Source: Streptococcus sp. HMSC072G04
Lineage (GTDB): Bacteria; Bacillota; Bacilli; Lactobacillales; Streptococcaceae
Assembly: GCF_001813295.1 (NCBI RefSeq)
Contig: NZ_KV812046.1
Location: 91,588 to 155,587, forward strand
Length of the DNA stretch: 64,000 bases
Reading direction: 5' to 3'
In this document: piece after piece, positions 17,140 through 27,032 of the stretch
How positions within the stretch are numbered: the stretch's first letter is position 1
How the letters are laid out: each line of letters begins with the position of its first letter
The notes under the pieces: model-generated
Seen by the model: only the letters and a program-made list of their open reading frames with translations
Database searches by the model: none
What the model was told of the DNA's origin: nothing
Position numbers and translations under genes: made by a program

Positions 17140-18582
17140 TTAGTCTTCTTTCAACTTCGCCAATTCTTGGGCAAGTAACTTGAGGGCTACTTGTGGGTTG
17201 GCTTGGCCTTTGGTTGCTTTCATGAGGAAACCTGTGAAGGCCTTGTCCGCATTCCGTTTCCCTGACTTGAAGTCAGCTACGGCTGCTTCATTGTCTGCAA
17301 AGACTTGGTGGATGATTGGTATCAAGACTTCAGGATCTGAAATCTGTACCAGACCAGCTTTTTCGACGTATTCACGCGCGCCGCCACCGTTTTTCGCCAA
17401 GTGAACGAAGACTTTCTTGGCAATCTTAGATGAAATGGTTCCATCTTCGATAATGGCAATCATTTCAACCAAGTTTTCTGGTGTCAATTGGATTTCTTCC
17501 AGCGTTTTGCCTTCTGCGTTCAAGAATTGTGCGACTTCACCTTGGAGCCAGTTAGACACTTGCTTAGCATCGCCACCAAGGGCAACAGCTGCTTCAAAGA
17601 AGTCAGAAGTAACTTTCGTAGCTGTCAATTGGTTGGCATCATAGTCAGACAAGCCAAGCTCTGCCACGTAGCGAGCCCGACGGTCTTTTGGAAACTCTGG
17701 CAACTCTGTGCGCATTTCCTCGATCCACTCATCTGAGATTTCAAACAAGGGAAGGTCTGGTTCTGGAAAGTAACGATAATCCGCTGCTCCTTCTTTGACC
17801 CGCATAAGAATGGTGCTCTTGTTGGCTTCATCGTAACGACGTGTTTCTTGACGAATGACCCCACCTGAACGCAAGATTTTCGCTTGGCGTTGTACTTCGT
17901 ATTCAAGACCTTTACGGACGTTTGAGAAAGAGTTCAAGTTTTTCAACTCCGTCTTGGTACCAAATTCCTCTTGACCGTATGGGCGAAGGGAAATGTTGGC
18001 ATCCACACGCATCGATCCTTCTTCCATCTTGACGTCTGAAATACCAGTATATTGGATAACTTCTTTCAAAGCTGTCAAATAAGCGTAGGCTTCTTCAGGA
18101 GAACGCATATCTGCTTCAGAAACGATTTCAATCAATGGCACCCCTTGACGGTTGAGGTCTACATAAGAGAAACCGTCTGTTCCGTGCGTGTTCTTACCGG
18201 CATCTTCTTCTAAATGGGCCCGTTCAATCCCGATTTTCTTAGTTGTTCCGTCTTCCAATTGCACTTCAATCCAACCGTTGTAACCGATTGGCTCGTCAAA
18301 TTGCGAAATCTGGTAGGCCTTTGGATTATCAGGGTAGAAATAGTTCTTACGGTCAAAGTGCATGTGCTGGTGGATATCCATATTCAAGGCCAAAGCAGCC
18401 TTGATACCAGCATCCACAACACCCTTGTTCAAGACAGGAAGCACCCCTGGGAAAGACCAGTCGATCACATTAGTGTTAGCATTTTGCTCGTTCCCAAAGT
18501 GAGCAGAGGTTGGTGAGAAAATTTTTGAGTTTGTATTCAATTCAACGTGGACTTCAAGTCCGATGACTGTTTCAAAGTTCAT
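17140..18582 (-). CDS. gatB: Asp-tRNA(Asn)/Glu-tRNA(Gln) amidotransferase subunit B
   Basis: A 480-residue subunit that binds mischarged tRNA and phosphorylates the misacylated residue before amidation. It opens with the family hallmark [12 protein letters not shown] and contains the tRNA-contacting HLEEDAGK region, with the helical YqeY-like tail from about residue 330. Its start overlaps the gatA stop by one base (TAATG). With GatA and GatC it provides glutaminyl- or asparaginyl-tRNA. Confidence 0.97.
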   Translation of the reverse strand: MNFETVIGLEVHVELNTNSKIFSPTSAHFGNEQNANTNVIDWSFPGVLPVLNKGVVDAGIKAALALNMDIHQHMHFDRKNYFYPDNPKAYQISQFDEPIGYNGWIEVQLEDGTTKKIGIERAHLEEDAGKNTHGTDGFSYVDLNRQGVPLIEIVSEADMRSPEEAYAYLTALKEVIQYTGISDVKMEEGSMRVDANISLRPYGQEEFGTKTELKNLNSFSNVRKGLEYEVQRQAKILRSGGVIRQETRRYDEANKSTILMRVKEGAADYRYFPEPDLPLFEISDEWIEEMRTELPEFPKDRRARYVAELGLSDYDANQLTATKVTSDFFEAAVALGGDAKQVSNWLQGEVAQFLNAEGKTLEEIQLTPENLVEMIAIIEDGTISSKIAKKVFVHLAKNGGGAREYVEKAGLVQISDPEVLIPIIHQVFADNEAAVADFKSGKRNADKAFTGFLMKATKGQANPQVALKLLAQELAKLKED

Positions 18583-20048
18583 TAATTGTCACCTCCGAAA
18601 ATAAGGGGTTGTTGCTTGTGGTAATCCGTCGTTGCTTCAAAGGCCGCTGCAGCTTGGTAGATAGTTTCTTCTGAATATTTAGGACCAATCAACTGCAAAC
18701 CAACTGGAAGACCTTGCGCAAAACCTGCAGGAATCGAAATTCCTGGAAGACCTGCCAAGTTGACTGGAATGGTCAAGAGGTCAGCCAAGTACATGGCAAC
18801 CGGATCATGGTTGAGGGAATCCAAATCAAAGGCTACACTTGGAGCTGTTGGACCAAGGATGAGGTCGTAATCCGCAAAGACTTTTTCGAAGTCTTGGATA
18901 ATAAGGGTACGGACTTGACCAGCTTTCTTGTAGTAAGCATCGTAGTAACCAGATGACAAACTAAAGGTACCAAGCATGATACGGCGCTTGACCTCATCTC
19001 CAAAGCCTTGACTACGAGTGTTCACGTAGATATCATCCAAGTTTTTAGCATCCTCTGCACGGAAACCATAGCGAATACCGTCGAAACGTTGCAAGTTTGA
19101 AGAAGCTTCAGATGAAGCGATGATGTAGTAAACGGCAACCCCGTATTTAGAGTGAGGCAAGCTGACTTCTTCGACAGTTGCTCCCAATTTTTCAAAGTGT
19201 TTAGCCGCATTGAGGATGGTTTCTTTGACTTCTGGATCAATCCCTTCACCGAGGTATTCCTTAGGAAGGGCAATCTTCATGCCTTTAATATCTTGACCAA
19301 TCTTAGAAGTAAAGTCTGCTACACGAACAGGCGCAGATGTTGAATCCTTGGCATCTTCACTGGCAATGACATTAAGCAAGAGGGCATTTTCCTTAACCGT
19401 TGGAGCGAAAGGTCCAATTTGGTCGAGTGAGCTACCAAAAGCAATGAGACCAAAACGGGAAACCGTTCCATAAGTTGGTTTGAGACCAACAATCCCATTA
19501 AAAGCAGCCGGTTGACGGATAGAACCACCTGTATCTGAACCAAGGGACAAACGGACTTGACCTGAAGCGACAGAAGCTGCTGAACCACTAGAAGATCCAC
19601 CAGGCACCTTGCTCTGGTCCCAAGCATTCTTGGTTGGTCCATAGTAAGAAGTCTCACCAGATCCACCCATGGCAAATTCATCCATGTTTGTCTTCCCGAT
19701 GACAATCATACCTTTGGCTTTTGCGTTAGCAACAGCTGTCGCATCAAAGATTGGCTCGTAGTTATAGAGCATTTTTGATGCCGCAGTCGTCAAGATGCCA
19801 TCTGTTGAGATATTGTCTTTGACTGCGAGTGGAATCCCTGACAGGAGATTATTTGCATCGATTCCTTTTTCATCAATAGCCTTGGCTTGCGCAAGGGCAG
19901 CTTCTTCGGCCACCGTTACAAAGGCATTGATTGCTTCTTCACGCGCCTTGATATCGTCAAGCGTCGCTTGGGTCAATTCCGTTGCTGAGATTTCCTTAGA
20001 GACAAGGAGGTCGTGCAACTCTTCAATGGTTTTATGGTTGAATGACAT
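18582..20048 (-). CDS. gatA: Asp-tRNA(Asn)/Glu-tRNA(Gln) amidotransferase subunit A
   Basis: A 488-residue amidase-signature enzyme that hydrolyses glutamine to supply ammonia to GatB. The catalytic Lys-Ser-Ser triad lies in AVKDNI (Lys) and [14 protein letters not shown] (both serines). The start overlaps the gatC stop by one base and the stop overlaps gatB by one base, giving tight translational coupling in a three-gene operon. Confidence 0.97.
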   Translation of the reverse strand: MSFNHKTIEELHDLLVSKEISATELTQATLDDIKAREEAINAFVTVAEEAALAQAKAIDEKGIDANNLLSGIPLAVKDNISTDGILTTAASKMLYNYEPIFDATAVANAKAKGMIVIGKTNMDEFAMGGSGETSYYGPTKNAWDQSKVPGGSSSGSAASVASGQVRLSLGSDTGGSIRQPAAFNGIVGLKPTYGTVSRFGLIAFGSSLDQIGPFAPTVKENALLLNVIASEDAKDSTSAPVRVADFTSKIGQDIKGMKIALPKEYLGEGIDPEVKETILNAAKHFEKLGATVEEVSLPHSKYGVAVYYIIASSEASSNLQRFDGIRYGFRAEDAKNLDDIYVNTRSQGFGDEVKRRIMLGTFSLSSGYYDAYYKKAGQVRTLIIQDFEKVFADYDLILGPTAPSVAFDLDSLNHDPVAMYLADLLTIPVNLAGLPGISIPAGFAQGLPVGLQLIGPKYSEETIYQAAAAFEATTDYHKQQPLIFGGDN

Positions 20049-20350
20049 TAGGCATCTCCTCCCTCTTCTAGGATAGCTGGTACCTTGATGTAATAGTTAT
20101 CTTTTTCAGGTACATTTTTAAACAAACGGTCACGGTCCGTCCCTTTTTCGGCAACATCCGGACGCAATACGGTCTTGCGATCCGCCATGGTTGTTGTTGG
20201 GGCAACACCTGTTGTGTCCACTTCTTCCAACAATTCCACCATGTCGACAATTTTCGATAAGGTTGTCGCAAACTCAGCTGTCTCTTCTGGAGAGAATTTC
20301 AATTTTGAAAGATTGGCAACGTGGGTTACCTCTTCTTGCGTAATTTTCAT
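20048..20350 (-). CDS. gatC: Asp-tRNA(Asn)/Glu-tRNA(Gln) amidotransferase subunit C
   Basis: A 100-residue subunit that wraps around the GatA-GatB interface. It contains the family motif [10 protein letters not shown] at the N-terminus and VLRPDV near residue 70. The open frame extends to 20383, but AAGGAAG before the ATG at 20350 and the family start (MKITQEEV) place initiation there. Confidence 0.95.
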   Translation of the reverse strand: MKITQEEVTHVANLSKLKFSPEETAEFATTLSKIVDMVELLEEVDTTGVAPTTTMADRKTVLRPDVAEKGTDRDRLFKNVPEKDNYYIKVPAILEEGGDA

Positions 20351-20427
20351 CTTGCTTCCTTTCGTGAAATGATGATTTTTCAATACCCTCTATTTTACCA
20401 TAATTTAGCCCAATTTGCTTGCCTTAG

Positions 20428-20466
20428 AAAAAATCTGTAGGACTTTTTTGTCGCTACAGATTTTTC
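20428..20466 (-). terminator. Terminator of the glycosyltransferase cluster
   Basis: On the minus strand AAAAATCTGTAG...CTACAGATTTTTT forms a long stem with T tail just after the stop at 20470. Confidence 0.8.
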
Positions 20467-20469
20467 TTT

Positions 20470-21963
20470 TTATATTTCTTTTCCGCCGAATTGCCCCATC
20501 TCCATTAGAGTCTCTTTCCAAACTTCCTGGACCTTAGAAGCGAGGTAAGAAGAGGCCAAATCATAAGAAGCCTGGTGAAATGGAGCGAGGTCGCTTTCAA
20601 AGAGCTGGACCAGCTTGTCCGCCAACTCTTTCACCAATTGTTCTTCTGGTACTGTCTCGCTATAAGCTACCAAAAAGCCATTCTCACCTTCTTTTATAAA
20701 AGTCGGATTGCCATAACGGGCATCAAAGCCCAGCAAGGCCAAGCCTGCTCCAGCCGCCTCCATCAAAGTCAAACCAAAGGTCTCCCACTGAGAAGTGGTG
20801 AGGTAGGCTTGGTAGCAAGGATAGATCTGCTGAAGATCCGCATGACCGCGTAGGTGAATATAATCTTGCGCTGCAAGCTCCTGAATCAGGTGGCGCAAAT
20901 TGTCCGCTTCCCCACCCTTCCCATAAATATCAAACTGAAGGGCTGGGAGTCGTTCATGAGCTTGGGCCACTACTCGAATGGCCAAATCGATGCGTTTTCT
21001 TGGATCCAAACGGGAAGCTGTGAGCACACTAAAGGGAGGTCTGTCTCCTAGTGATTCCGTCAATTCTTCTAGATGCCCTACTGGAATGCTATAGATTGGA
21101 ATTCCTTGGCATCCTTGCTCAGCAAGTGTTTGCTCCAAGACTTCTTTTTGAAGATCCGTTGCTGTGATGAAATAATCGAAGCGTTTAGCATACTTGAACA
21201 CATAATAATATTCATAATTGAGATGGCCATTTTCAAATTCATGCTCCGAATGAAACACCATGGCGAGCTTTGAAGGGGCAGGTTTCTCCAACAAAGGACG
21301 GGCAAAATCCATGCGCGAAGCCCGGTCAAGCAGAATCAAATCTTCTTCTTTTAGCGACAGCTGCGACAAAAAACGTCTCATCACTTCTGTATGGTTGGTC
21401 AAAATCTCAGACCCCAGTTTATAGAGCCAGCTACCACCGAACCTCGATTCTTCAAAAGCGATAGTCCCATCTTGATGGTGATAGGTCCGTCTGAGTACAC
21501 TACCATACTGAAAATACTCTGTGACAAGTTTACAAGCTCCATAATACTCTCGCTTGATTCTATTTCCAGCCAAAAGATAGTCTACATAGCGGACACAGTT
21601 TGGATGATAGGGATCCAGATGAAAGGTCAGGGCGTTTCCATCCGCAAATTGGTAGCGAATGGCTCTTTCCGTTTTTTCAACAACATCCAGGCGCGTCAGT
21701 TGAAACTCCATTTGCAAGGCCCCAACCGTCTTTTGAGGGACCGTAGTCTGTTGATCCGTAAAAGCTAAATGAGCAAAAAGCAGTTCCTCATCCCGGTGCC
21801 CCAATGAGAGGTAATAGGCCAATTTTTCTGGAGTGGGCCAAGTGGTAAAGACAAACTTCGCTGCCACTCCTAGTCCCCGGAGCATCTTTGCCCGAGAGGC
21901 TTGTGCAACATCGACCCCATTGGGTTCAAATCCCACTAATAGATTAAAGGTATAAATGGTCAT
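20470..21963 (-). CDS. GtfA-like protein O-GlcNAc transferase
   Basis: A 497-residue GT4-type glycosyltransferase resembling GtfA, the catalytic half of the GtfA-GtfB O-GlcNAc transferase that starts glycosylation of serine-rich repeat adhesins. The N-terminal half (to about residue 210) has the elongated beta-meander characteristic of GtfA. The Rossmann part has LDPRKRIDLAI and the donor-binding stretch SQWETFGLTLMEAAGAG with FDARYGNPTFI, very like GtfA. Its ATG overlaps the stop of the GtfB-like gene by 4 bp. No adhesin or SecA2/SecY2 gene is in the window, so the acceptor is unknown. Confidence 0.82.
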   Translation of the reverse strand: MTIYTFNLLVGFEPNGVDVAQASRAKMLRGLGVAAKFVFTTWPTPEKLAYYLSLGHRDEELLFAHLAFTDQQTTVPQKTVGALQMEFQLTRLDVVEKTERAIRYQFADGNALTFHLDPYHPNCVRYVDYLLAGNRIKREYYGACKLVTEYFQYGSVLRRTYHHQDGTIAFEESRFGGSWLYKLGSEILTNHTEVMRRFLSQLSLKEEDLILLDRASRMDFARPLLEKPAPSKLAMVFHSEHEFENGHLNYEYYYVFKYAKRFDYFITATDLQKEVLEQTLAEQGCQGIPIYSIPVGHLEELTESLGDRPPFSVLTASRLDPRKRIDLAIRVVAQAHERLPALQFDIYGKGGEADNLRHLIQELAAQDYIHLRGHADLQQIYPCYQAYLTTSQWETFGLTLMEAAGAGLALLGFDARYGNPTFIKEGENGFLVAYSETVPEEQLVKELADKLVQLFESDLAPFHQASYDLASSYLASKVQEVWKETLMEMGQFGGKEI

Positions 21964-23243
21964 GCGGTCCCTCCCTCTAATCGCTTAAACAGCTCTTCCA
22001 AAACTTCTTTTTCAGGTAATTTCAAGATTCGCGCTTGCTCTCTCACCAATTCTTTATAGGTCTCTGGATGCTGGAGCAAGATATCTAGTTGCTGTTTCAT
22101 TTCTTCGACTGTCTCAGTGATCGTGCTCAAGTTTTTATAGGCTTCATGGTGCACGGTAGTCTTCAAACCAAACAAGACCTGCCCATTTTCAAGAGCATGA
22201 AGGCTACTGCTCCATACTTCTTCTCCTCGGTTGCAATCCAGATAGATTGAGCAACTAGATAGCAAGTCCTCATATTTGTCCAGCGAAATCCCTGGATAGA
22301 GGCGCACATTGGAGCGAGTCGCTAAGTCTGTTAATTTCGGACCCATAGCCGTCAAGGCAGCAATGTGAAAGGTCACTTGTGGGAAGTGATGGACCAGACT
22401 AGATAAGCCTTCGACCTCTTGAGAAGCCGTCATGACCAGGGCTTCTGGTCGAAAACTTTCCTGCTCCACATCTACCAGCCCTGACAAGACTGTGATTCCG
22501 TCTTTTTTCTCCCTCAACAGACCATCTTCTACCAACAAAATCTGACTGACTTGTTCTTTGATCTCGTCTAGATCATGAGAGTCATTGGCACAGTAGGCTA
22601 GTCTTTCCTTTGGTATCTTTTTCACAACATATAGTAATGACTTGTCCAGCAAAAGGATAGCTTCATCATCCGATAAGAGTTGTTCTAGGACAGCTCTTTG
22701 TATCTCTTCCATATTGACATACAGGCGATCCCGTCCTTCAGGAGTTTGATGCAAAAAGGTTCCTTGTGAGACAAAGTGAAGCAAGACTTCTTCTTGCTGA
22801 CGGTTCAAATAGATGTCTAAATAGGGTTGACCAGCTTCCGTAAGGAGACTCTGTTTGCTTCTCCAGCCATAGCGGTTGTAGAAATCAATGGATACGATCT
22901 CTTCTGCCTGAGCAAACCATTCCACTCTGTCAACCGTTCGTGACAAGATATCCCCTCGCAAAACCACGTTGGCACGACGTTCCTCACCATCAAAAAGATA
23001 GGTCGTTATCCCTAGTGTCCAACATTCCCATAATTCTGGAACCGCTAGATCATTGAAAAATAAAGGTTTTCCAATTTTTGATGCTGGGTCTTTTTGGGTA
23101 AAAAAGGTCGCAAGACTCTCTGTCTGTTGATCCAAATCTGTTTCCAAATTGGTCACAAACACACGATAGGGCTGGCCAAGTTTGTCCAAGTATTTTTGCA
23201 AACGATCTAGCTCTCTGGTCTGCTCTGATGCAATAATGAACAT
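21960..23243 (-). CDS. GtfB-like glycosyltransferase chaperone/co-subunit
   Basis: A 427-residue protein resembling GtfB, the non-catalytic partner that binds the Ser/Thr-rich acceptor and activates GtfA. It matches in length, in the N-terminal beta-meander (FFNDLAVPELWE, VVLRGDILSRTV) and in the C-terminal YLDCNRGEEVW segment, which corresponds to the YLDIN-type motif of GtfB proteins. It is placed directly upstream of the GtfA-like gene with a 4-bp overlap, opposite to the gtfA-gtfB order usual in SRR loci. Function is inferred from pairing and similarity. Confidence 0.78.
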   Translation of the reverse strand: MFIIASEQTRELDRLQKYLDKLGQPYRVFVTNLETDLDQQTESLATFFTQKDPASKIGKPLFFNDLAVPELWECWTLGITTYLFDGEERRANVVLRGDILSRTVDRVEWFAQAEEIVSIDFYNRYGWRSKQSLLTEAGQPYLDIYLNRQQEEVLLHFVSQGTFLHQTPEGRDRLYVNMEEIQRAVLEQLLSDDEAILLLDKSLLYVVKKIPKERLAYCANDSHDLDEIKEQVSQILLVEDGLLREKKDGITVLSGLVDVEQESFRPEALVMTASQEVEGLSSLVHHFPQVTFHIAALTAMGPKLTDLATRSNVRLYPGISLDKYEDLLSSCSIYLDCNRGEEVWSSSLHALENGQVLFGLKTTVHHEAYKNLSTITETVEEMKQQLDILLQHPETYKELVREQARILKLPEKEVLEELFKRLEGGTA

Positions 23244-23268
23244 GCTGATCCTTTCTCGTTAATAAGGG

Positions 23269-24156
23269 TTAGTCCATCGTTTCAATAAAATGGAGGTTGG
23301 TCACCACGCGCTCATAGATTTCTGACCCTTGCAAGCCTGCTTCCTCTAATTTTTCAAGGGCCCGTTTCAAGCGCGTTTTATAGATATAACGATGCCAGGT
23401 CAAATCATAGCCCAACATCCCCAGTAGAGCCAACTTCTCCTGCTTAGCTTCCATCTCATCGACGACTCGCTTTTCTGTCCAAACCTGGGACAGAGTATCT
23501 GCACGGCCCACACGATACCAATAAATACATTTCTCCGTATGAACTACCCGATGGGCTTTTAAGAAGAGCTTATACATGAGAAAGTTGTCTTCGACATTTT
23601 TTCCGACTGGAAAACGAAGCCCTTCAAATAAGTTACGCTTATAGAGCTTCATCATGGCACAAGCCCAGGCCATATCTCTGGTCTCCTGGATGGCATCGTG
23701 GTCCATGATCTCGCGTCCCTCATAAAGAGTCTCTGAATAATCGTCGTCTGTTACCTTGATCAAGTATTTGCTACTACTGTCATCATAGAGGTTATAGTTG
23801 GCTACGGAAACATCCGCATCATACTTCTTCAGTTGACGATAGAGCACTTCTACATAATCCTCCGTCACCCAGTCATCTGGATCAATAAAGGTGAGGTAAT
23901 CACCAGTCGCTAGCTCAATCCCTGTATTCCGAGCAGCAGATAAGCCCCCATTTTCTTGGCGAACGTAGCGGATGCGCGCATCCTTCCTAAAAAATTCTTT
24001 ACAGATCTCTTCTGACTGGTCAGGCGAACCATCATTGACCAGGATAATTTCCAAATGAGGGTAGGTCTGATGGATAACCGTTTCCAAACATTGTCTCAAA
24101 TAAGCTTCTACATTATAGATGGGAATGATGATACTCACTACTTCATTTGTTTCCAT
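23269..24156 (-). CDS. GT2-family glycosyltransferase
   Basis: A GT-A fold family 2 transferase of 295 residues. It has the canonical opening VSIIIPIYNVEAYLRQCLET, the first nucleotide-binding Asp in VNDGSPD, the DxD in FIDPDDW and the ENGGLSAARNTG stretch. It probably adds a sugar to the growing glycan on a surface protein or polysaccharide. Two ATGs are possible; 24156 has GAGAAG at a workable distance, while 24168 has a purine run almost touching it, so 24156 is preferred. It overlaps the GT8 gene and precedes the GtfB-like gene by 25 bp. Confidence 0.88.
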   Translation of the reverse strand: METNEVVSIIIPIYNVEAYLRQCLETVIHQTYPHLEIILVNDGSPDQSEEICKEFFRKDARIRYVRQENGGLSAARNTGIELATGDYLTFIDPDDWVTEDYVEVLYRQLKKYDADVSVANYNLYDDSSSKYLIKVTDDDYSETLYEGREIMDHDAIQETRDMAWACAMMKLYKRNLFEGLRFPVGKNVEDNFLMYKLFLKAHRVVHTEKCIYWYRVGRADTLSQVWTEKRVVDEMEAKQEKLALLGMLGYDLTWHRYIYKTRLKRALEKLEEAGLQGSEIYERVVTNLHFIETMD

Positions 24157-25366
24157 GCTTCTTCTCATTTCTCTTTAAATAATCGCGAATCGCTGCCACC
24201 ATCTCCTGCACCTGATCATCCGCAAACACTTGGTTCACACCATTTTCTACATGATTGGTTCCTTCAAAAGAGAAAATAGGTAAGTCCAATTGCTGAATAG
24301 TCTGCGTGATTTGATCCACCTCATCATAGGGATTGATATCCAAATAGAAATCCAATTTTTCTAGGACCTTTCGACTGGTCAAGGGATCAAAAGAGGGATA
24401 GAGAAAGAGGTTGGGGTAGCGTTCCAATTGCACCAAATTAAAACCAAAATGGCTATGGGCAAGAACATGAATCGCTACGTCTGGTAGCTCTTTTAACAAG
24501 GTCTCCAACTCGTGGATATCTGCCGTATTGGTGTAAATGGCAGCATGATAAGGAAATTCTCCCACAAGGTCTTGATAGGTTTGCTTCAAAATTGGTTTTC
24601 GAAGCAAAATTTCCTCCCAAGAGAGGGCATAGTAAAACCACCATAGTTCACGAAAACGATTGAAGCGTTTGGAGGTCCATGGTTTATTATGAGAGGTATA
24701 GTGTACAACTGCTGGAATTCCTTGAAAGGCATCGTACCAGTCTAGATCTCCATAGAGATATTGATCCTTATCAGAACCCACTTGTAGATTATAGGTCCAA
24801 GGCAAAGGGTACCACGCATCTTTAAAATACAAATTCAAAATTCCTTGGTCTCCGTATACCTGCTGATGATGCTCACGAGTAAGGTCAAAAAGAGCCTCTG
24901 TTACTTGGTGCTTTTGCCACCAAGTCTTATCAATTACCAAAAGTCCAGCATTAAAGCCATCTATCGTTGTTGGCTTATCGACCACTGCCCCCAGCCCATA
25001 ACCCTTCAGATCGACCTCATACAAGGGTGATAGATCTTGTGTAAAGATCATATCACAATCCAGATAGAGGATTCGCTTTTCCTCCACCATCTCTGGAATA
25101 GCGTAGCGAAAATAGGTCGCATAGTGAATATGGTCACTTGGAAGCGAAAAGGACTGGAATTGCTCGGGAGACATGCGACAATTGATCACTTCTGAATCCA
25201 ACTGGCGCAAGCGCTGATTCATGATAGCAAACCACTCCGTTGGTAGATCTTCATTTAAGACATAAATTTTCAACTGATCCTGATGGGCGCACAGTGACTT
25301 CATAGCGGTTTCCAACTTTTCCATATAAGATAGATCCGCTGAAAACACGACAGCTTTTTTACTCAT
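24143..25366 (-). CDS. GT8-family glycosyltransferase with GtfB-like C-terminal domain
   Basis: A 407-residue protein. Residues 1 to about 260 form a GT8 domain with the metal-binding DxD in ILYLDCDMIF, the FNAGLLVID loop and the HYTSHNKPW histidine motif of family 8. The remaining 140 residues are a Rossmann-like lobe. Its FYLDINPYDEV segment parallels the YLDCNRGEEV segment of the GtfB-like protein two genes downstream. GT8-plus-GtfB-lobe enzymes occur in SRR-adhesin loci (Gly/GlyD-type). It heads the four-gene operon, with a GGGGGAG ribosome site. Confidence 0.85.
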   Translation of the reverse strand: MSKKAVVFSADLSYMEKLETAMKSLCAHQDQLKIYVLNEDLPTEWFAIMNQRLRQLDSEVINCRMSPEQFQSFSLPSDHIHYATYFRYAIPEMVEEKRILYLDCDMIFTQDLSPLYEVDLKGYGLGAVVDKPTTIDGFNAGLLVIDKTWWQKHQVTEALFDLTREHHQQVYGDQGILNLYFKDAWYPLPWTYNLQVGSDKDQYLYGDLDWYDAFQGIPAVVHYTSHNKPWTSKRFNRFRELWWFYYALSWEEILLRKPILKQTYQDLVGEFPYHAAIYTNTADIHELETLLKELPDVAIHVLAHSHFGFNLVQLERYPNLFLYPSFDPLTSRKVLEKLDFYLDINPYDEVDQITQTIQQLDLPIFSFEGTNHVENGVNQVFADDQVQEMVAAIRDYLKRNEKKHGNK

Positions 25367-25430
25367 AACTCCCCCTTATTTTCTTCCATTAGAATACCAT
25401 TTTCAAGAGAGGAAAACAATTTCTAGGCCC

Positions 25431-25469
25431 GAAAAAGAGGCCTAGACAAATGTCTATGACCTCTTTTAC
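25431..25469 (-). terminator. Terminator of the codY-nicotinamidase unit
   Basis: On the minus strand AAAAGAGGtCATAGAC-attt-GTCTAggCCTCTTTTTC is a strong hairpin with T tail. Confidence 0.85.
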
Positions 25470-25478
25470 AATCTTTTC

Positions 25479-26057
25479 TTATTTAGTATCTAATACAGCT
25501 AGTGCGCCGTCTACCAAGCTTGCCCCTAAGACATGCTTAAAATGATTCAAGGCAAACTGGTGATTTTCATGAGTGAGCGACGCCACTGCAGGTTCCACGA
25601 CTTCAATCTGATAGCCGAGATTGTAGGCATCAACCGCTGTATGAAGGACACAAATATCAGTCAAGACCCCAGTCAAAATGACGGTATCTACATGACGTTC
25701 CCGCAGGCGGATATCTAGGTCCGTTCCTGAAAAAGCAGAATAATGACGTTTGTCCATCCAAAAGACGCGTGGATCCGCTTTGTGCTCCCGATAAAAATCT
25801 GCCAAAGGTCCGTACAAATCACGTCCGCTAGTCCCAATGATATTATGAGGTGGGAAGAGCTTGCTTTCAGGATGAAATGGATCCTCTACATCATGCGCAT
25901 CAATGGCAAAAAAGACATAGGCTCCTTGGTCAAAGGCCAATTGGGTCACCTGAGCAATGGTCTCAGAAATGGCTTGTGCAGGAGCACCTGCCGTAAGTTT
26001 ACCATCATCTGCTACGAAATCGACAGTGTAGTCAATTGAAATCAAGGCTTTAGTCAT
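25479..26057 (-). CDS. pncA: Nicotinamidase / isochorismatase-family hydrolase
   Basis: A 192-residue cysteine hydrolase. The triad is visible as Asp9 in SIDYTVDF, a Lys in MDKRHYSAF and the nucleophile Cys in LTDICVLHT. Metal ligands fit AIDAHD and the H-P-E-S segment. PncA turns nicotinamide into nicotinate for NAD recycling. It directly follows codY (the stop and start share one base), an order I recall from pneumococcus and relatives. A broader isochorismatase-like role cannot be excluded. Confidence 0.85.
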   Translation of the reverse strand: MTKALISIDYTVDFVADDGKLTAGAPAQAISETIAQVTQLAFDQGAYVFFAIDAHDVEDPFHPESKLFPPHNIIGTSGRDLYGPLADFYREHKADPRVFWMDKRHYSAFSGTDLDIRLRERHVDTVILTGVLTDICVLHTAVDAYNLGYQIEVVEPAVASLTHENHQFALNHFKHVLGASLVDGALAVLDTK

Positions 26058-26845
26058 TAGTAATCTCTTTTCTTAATTTCCTCAAAGATATCTGGAATCA
26101 ACACTTTGAGATAGGTTCCCTTCATTCCAAGAGAACGGCTTTCAATAATACCAGCTGACTCCAATTTCCGGAGTGCATTGACAATCACAGAGCGGGTAAT
26201 GCCAATCCGATCCGCGATGATAGAAGCAGTCAACTGCCCCTCATTTCCTTTCAATTCACTAAGGATGGCAGAAACAGCCCGCAATTCAGAGTAAGACAAG
26301 GTATTGACAGCCATATTCACCGCTGTCCGACGACGAATATTCTTCTCGTCTTCCTCACGTTGGTAGTTCAACATTTGAATCCCTACCACGGTACTCGCAA
26401 TCTCAACCAAGATCAAATCATCATCCGCAAACTGTTTATCATTGCGCCAAATGATCAAGGAACCCAACCGAATCCCAGAAACATGAATAGGCGCAATGGT
26501 CGTCAAGCCATCAGGAAATTCAGACTTGGTTTCGACCGGAAAGATACTCAAATCATGGTCCACATCTAAATTAGCTTCTGTATCGTAGACCAAACTAGCT
26601 GCCTTGGCATAATCTTCTGGTAATTTTTTATTTTGAAAGAAAGCTTCTACCCGGTCATTGTTGGTCTTGTAACGCATGAAATAACCAAGAAGGGTTCCCT
26701 TGCTATTAATGATACAGGCATTACAGTGGATAATATCCGCTAATTGCTGGGCAATATCATTATAAGGCATCTCGAACTGCAACTGTTCATCAGTCCGTTT
26801 CAAGATGGATGTAATTTTACGTGTCTTTTCTAATAAGTTTGCCAT
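26057..26845 (-). CDS. codY: GTP- and branched-chain-amino-acid-sensing repressor CodY
   Basis: A 262-residue global nutritional regulator. The N-terminal GAF domain senses branched-chain amino acids, followed by a linker helix and a winged HTH with the strongly conserved [20 protein letters not shown] motif. Length and sequence are standard for the family. A near-perfect CodY box lies just upstream of its promoter, pointing to autorepression. It is translationally coupled to pncA. Confidence 0.98.
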   Translation of the reverse strand: MANLLEKTRKITSILKRTDEQLQFEMPYNDIAQQLADIIHCNACIINSKGTLLGYFMRYKTNNDRVEAFFQNKKLPEDYAKAASLVYDTEANLDVDHDLSIFPVETKSEFPDGLTTIAPIHVSGIRLGSLIIWRNDKQFADDDLILVEIASTVVGIQMLNYQREEDEKNIRRRTAVNMAVNTLSYSELRAVSAILSELKGNEGQLTASIIADRIGITRSVIVNALRKLESAGIIESRSLGMKGTYLKVLIPDIFEEIKKRDY

Positions 26846-26871
26846 AATAAACCTCGCATATAGTCAGCTCA

Positions 26872-26918
26872 AGTATATCATATAAGTGTGGGAATTTCAA
26901 TCAAATTATCTGAAAATT
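26872..26918 (-). promoter_or_regulatory. codY promoter and CodY box
   Basis: On the minus strand, -35 TTGAAA (26895-26900), a 17-bp spacer and -10 TATACT (26872-26877). Three bp upstream, 26904-26918 reads AATTATCTGAAAATT on the plus strand, one mismatch from the CodY consensus AATTTTCWGAAAATT. Confidence 0.75.
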
Positions 26919-26991
26919 ATTTATTTTTTCTACAATTATGCGCAATTCAGAAAAATGTCGTTTCGATGACATGGATTTTATAAAATGAATC

Positions 26992-27023
26992 AAAAAAAGA
27001 TTGAAGACTTTCCTCTTCAATCC
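26992..27023 (-). terminator. Terminator of the aminotransferase gene
   Basis: On the minus strand GATTGAAGA-ggaaag-TCTTCAATC-TTTTTTTG, a perfect 9-bp stem with seven T. Confidence 0.9.
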
Positions 27024-27032
27024 TTTATCTAA

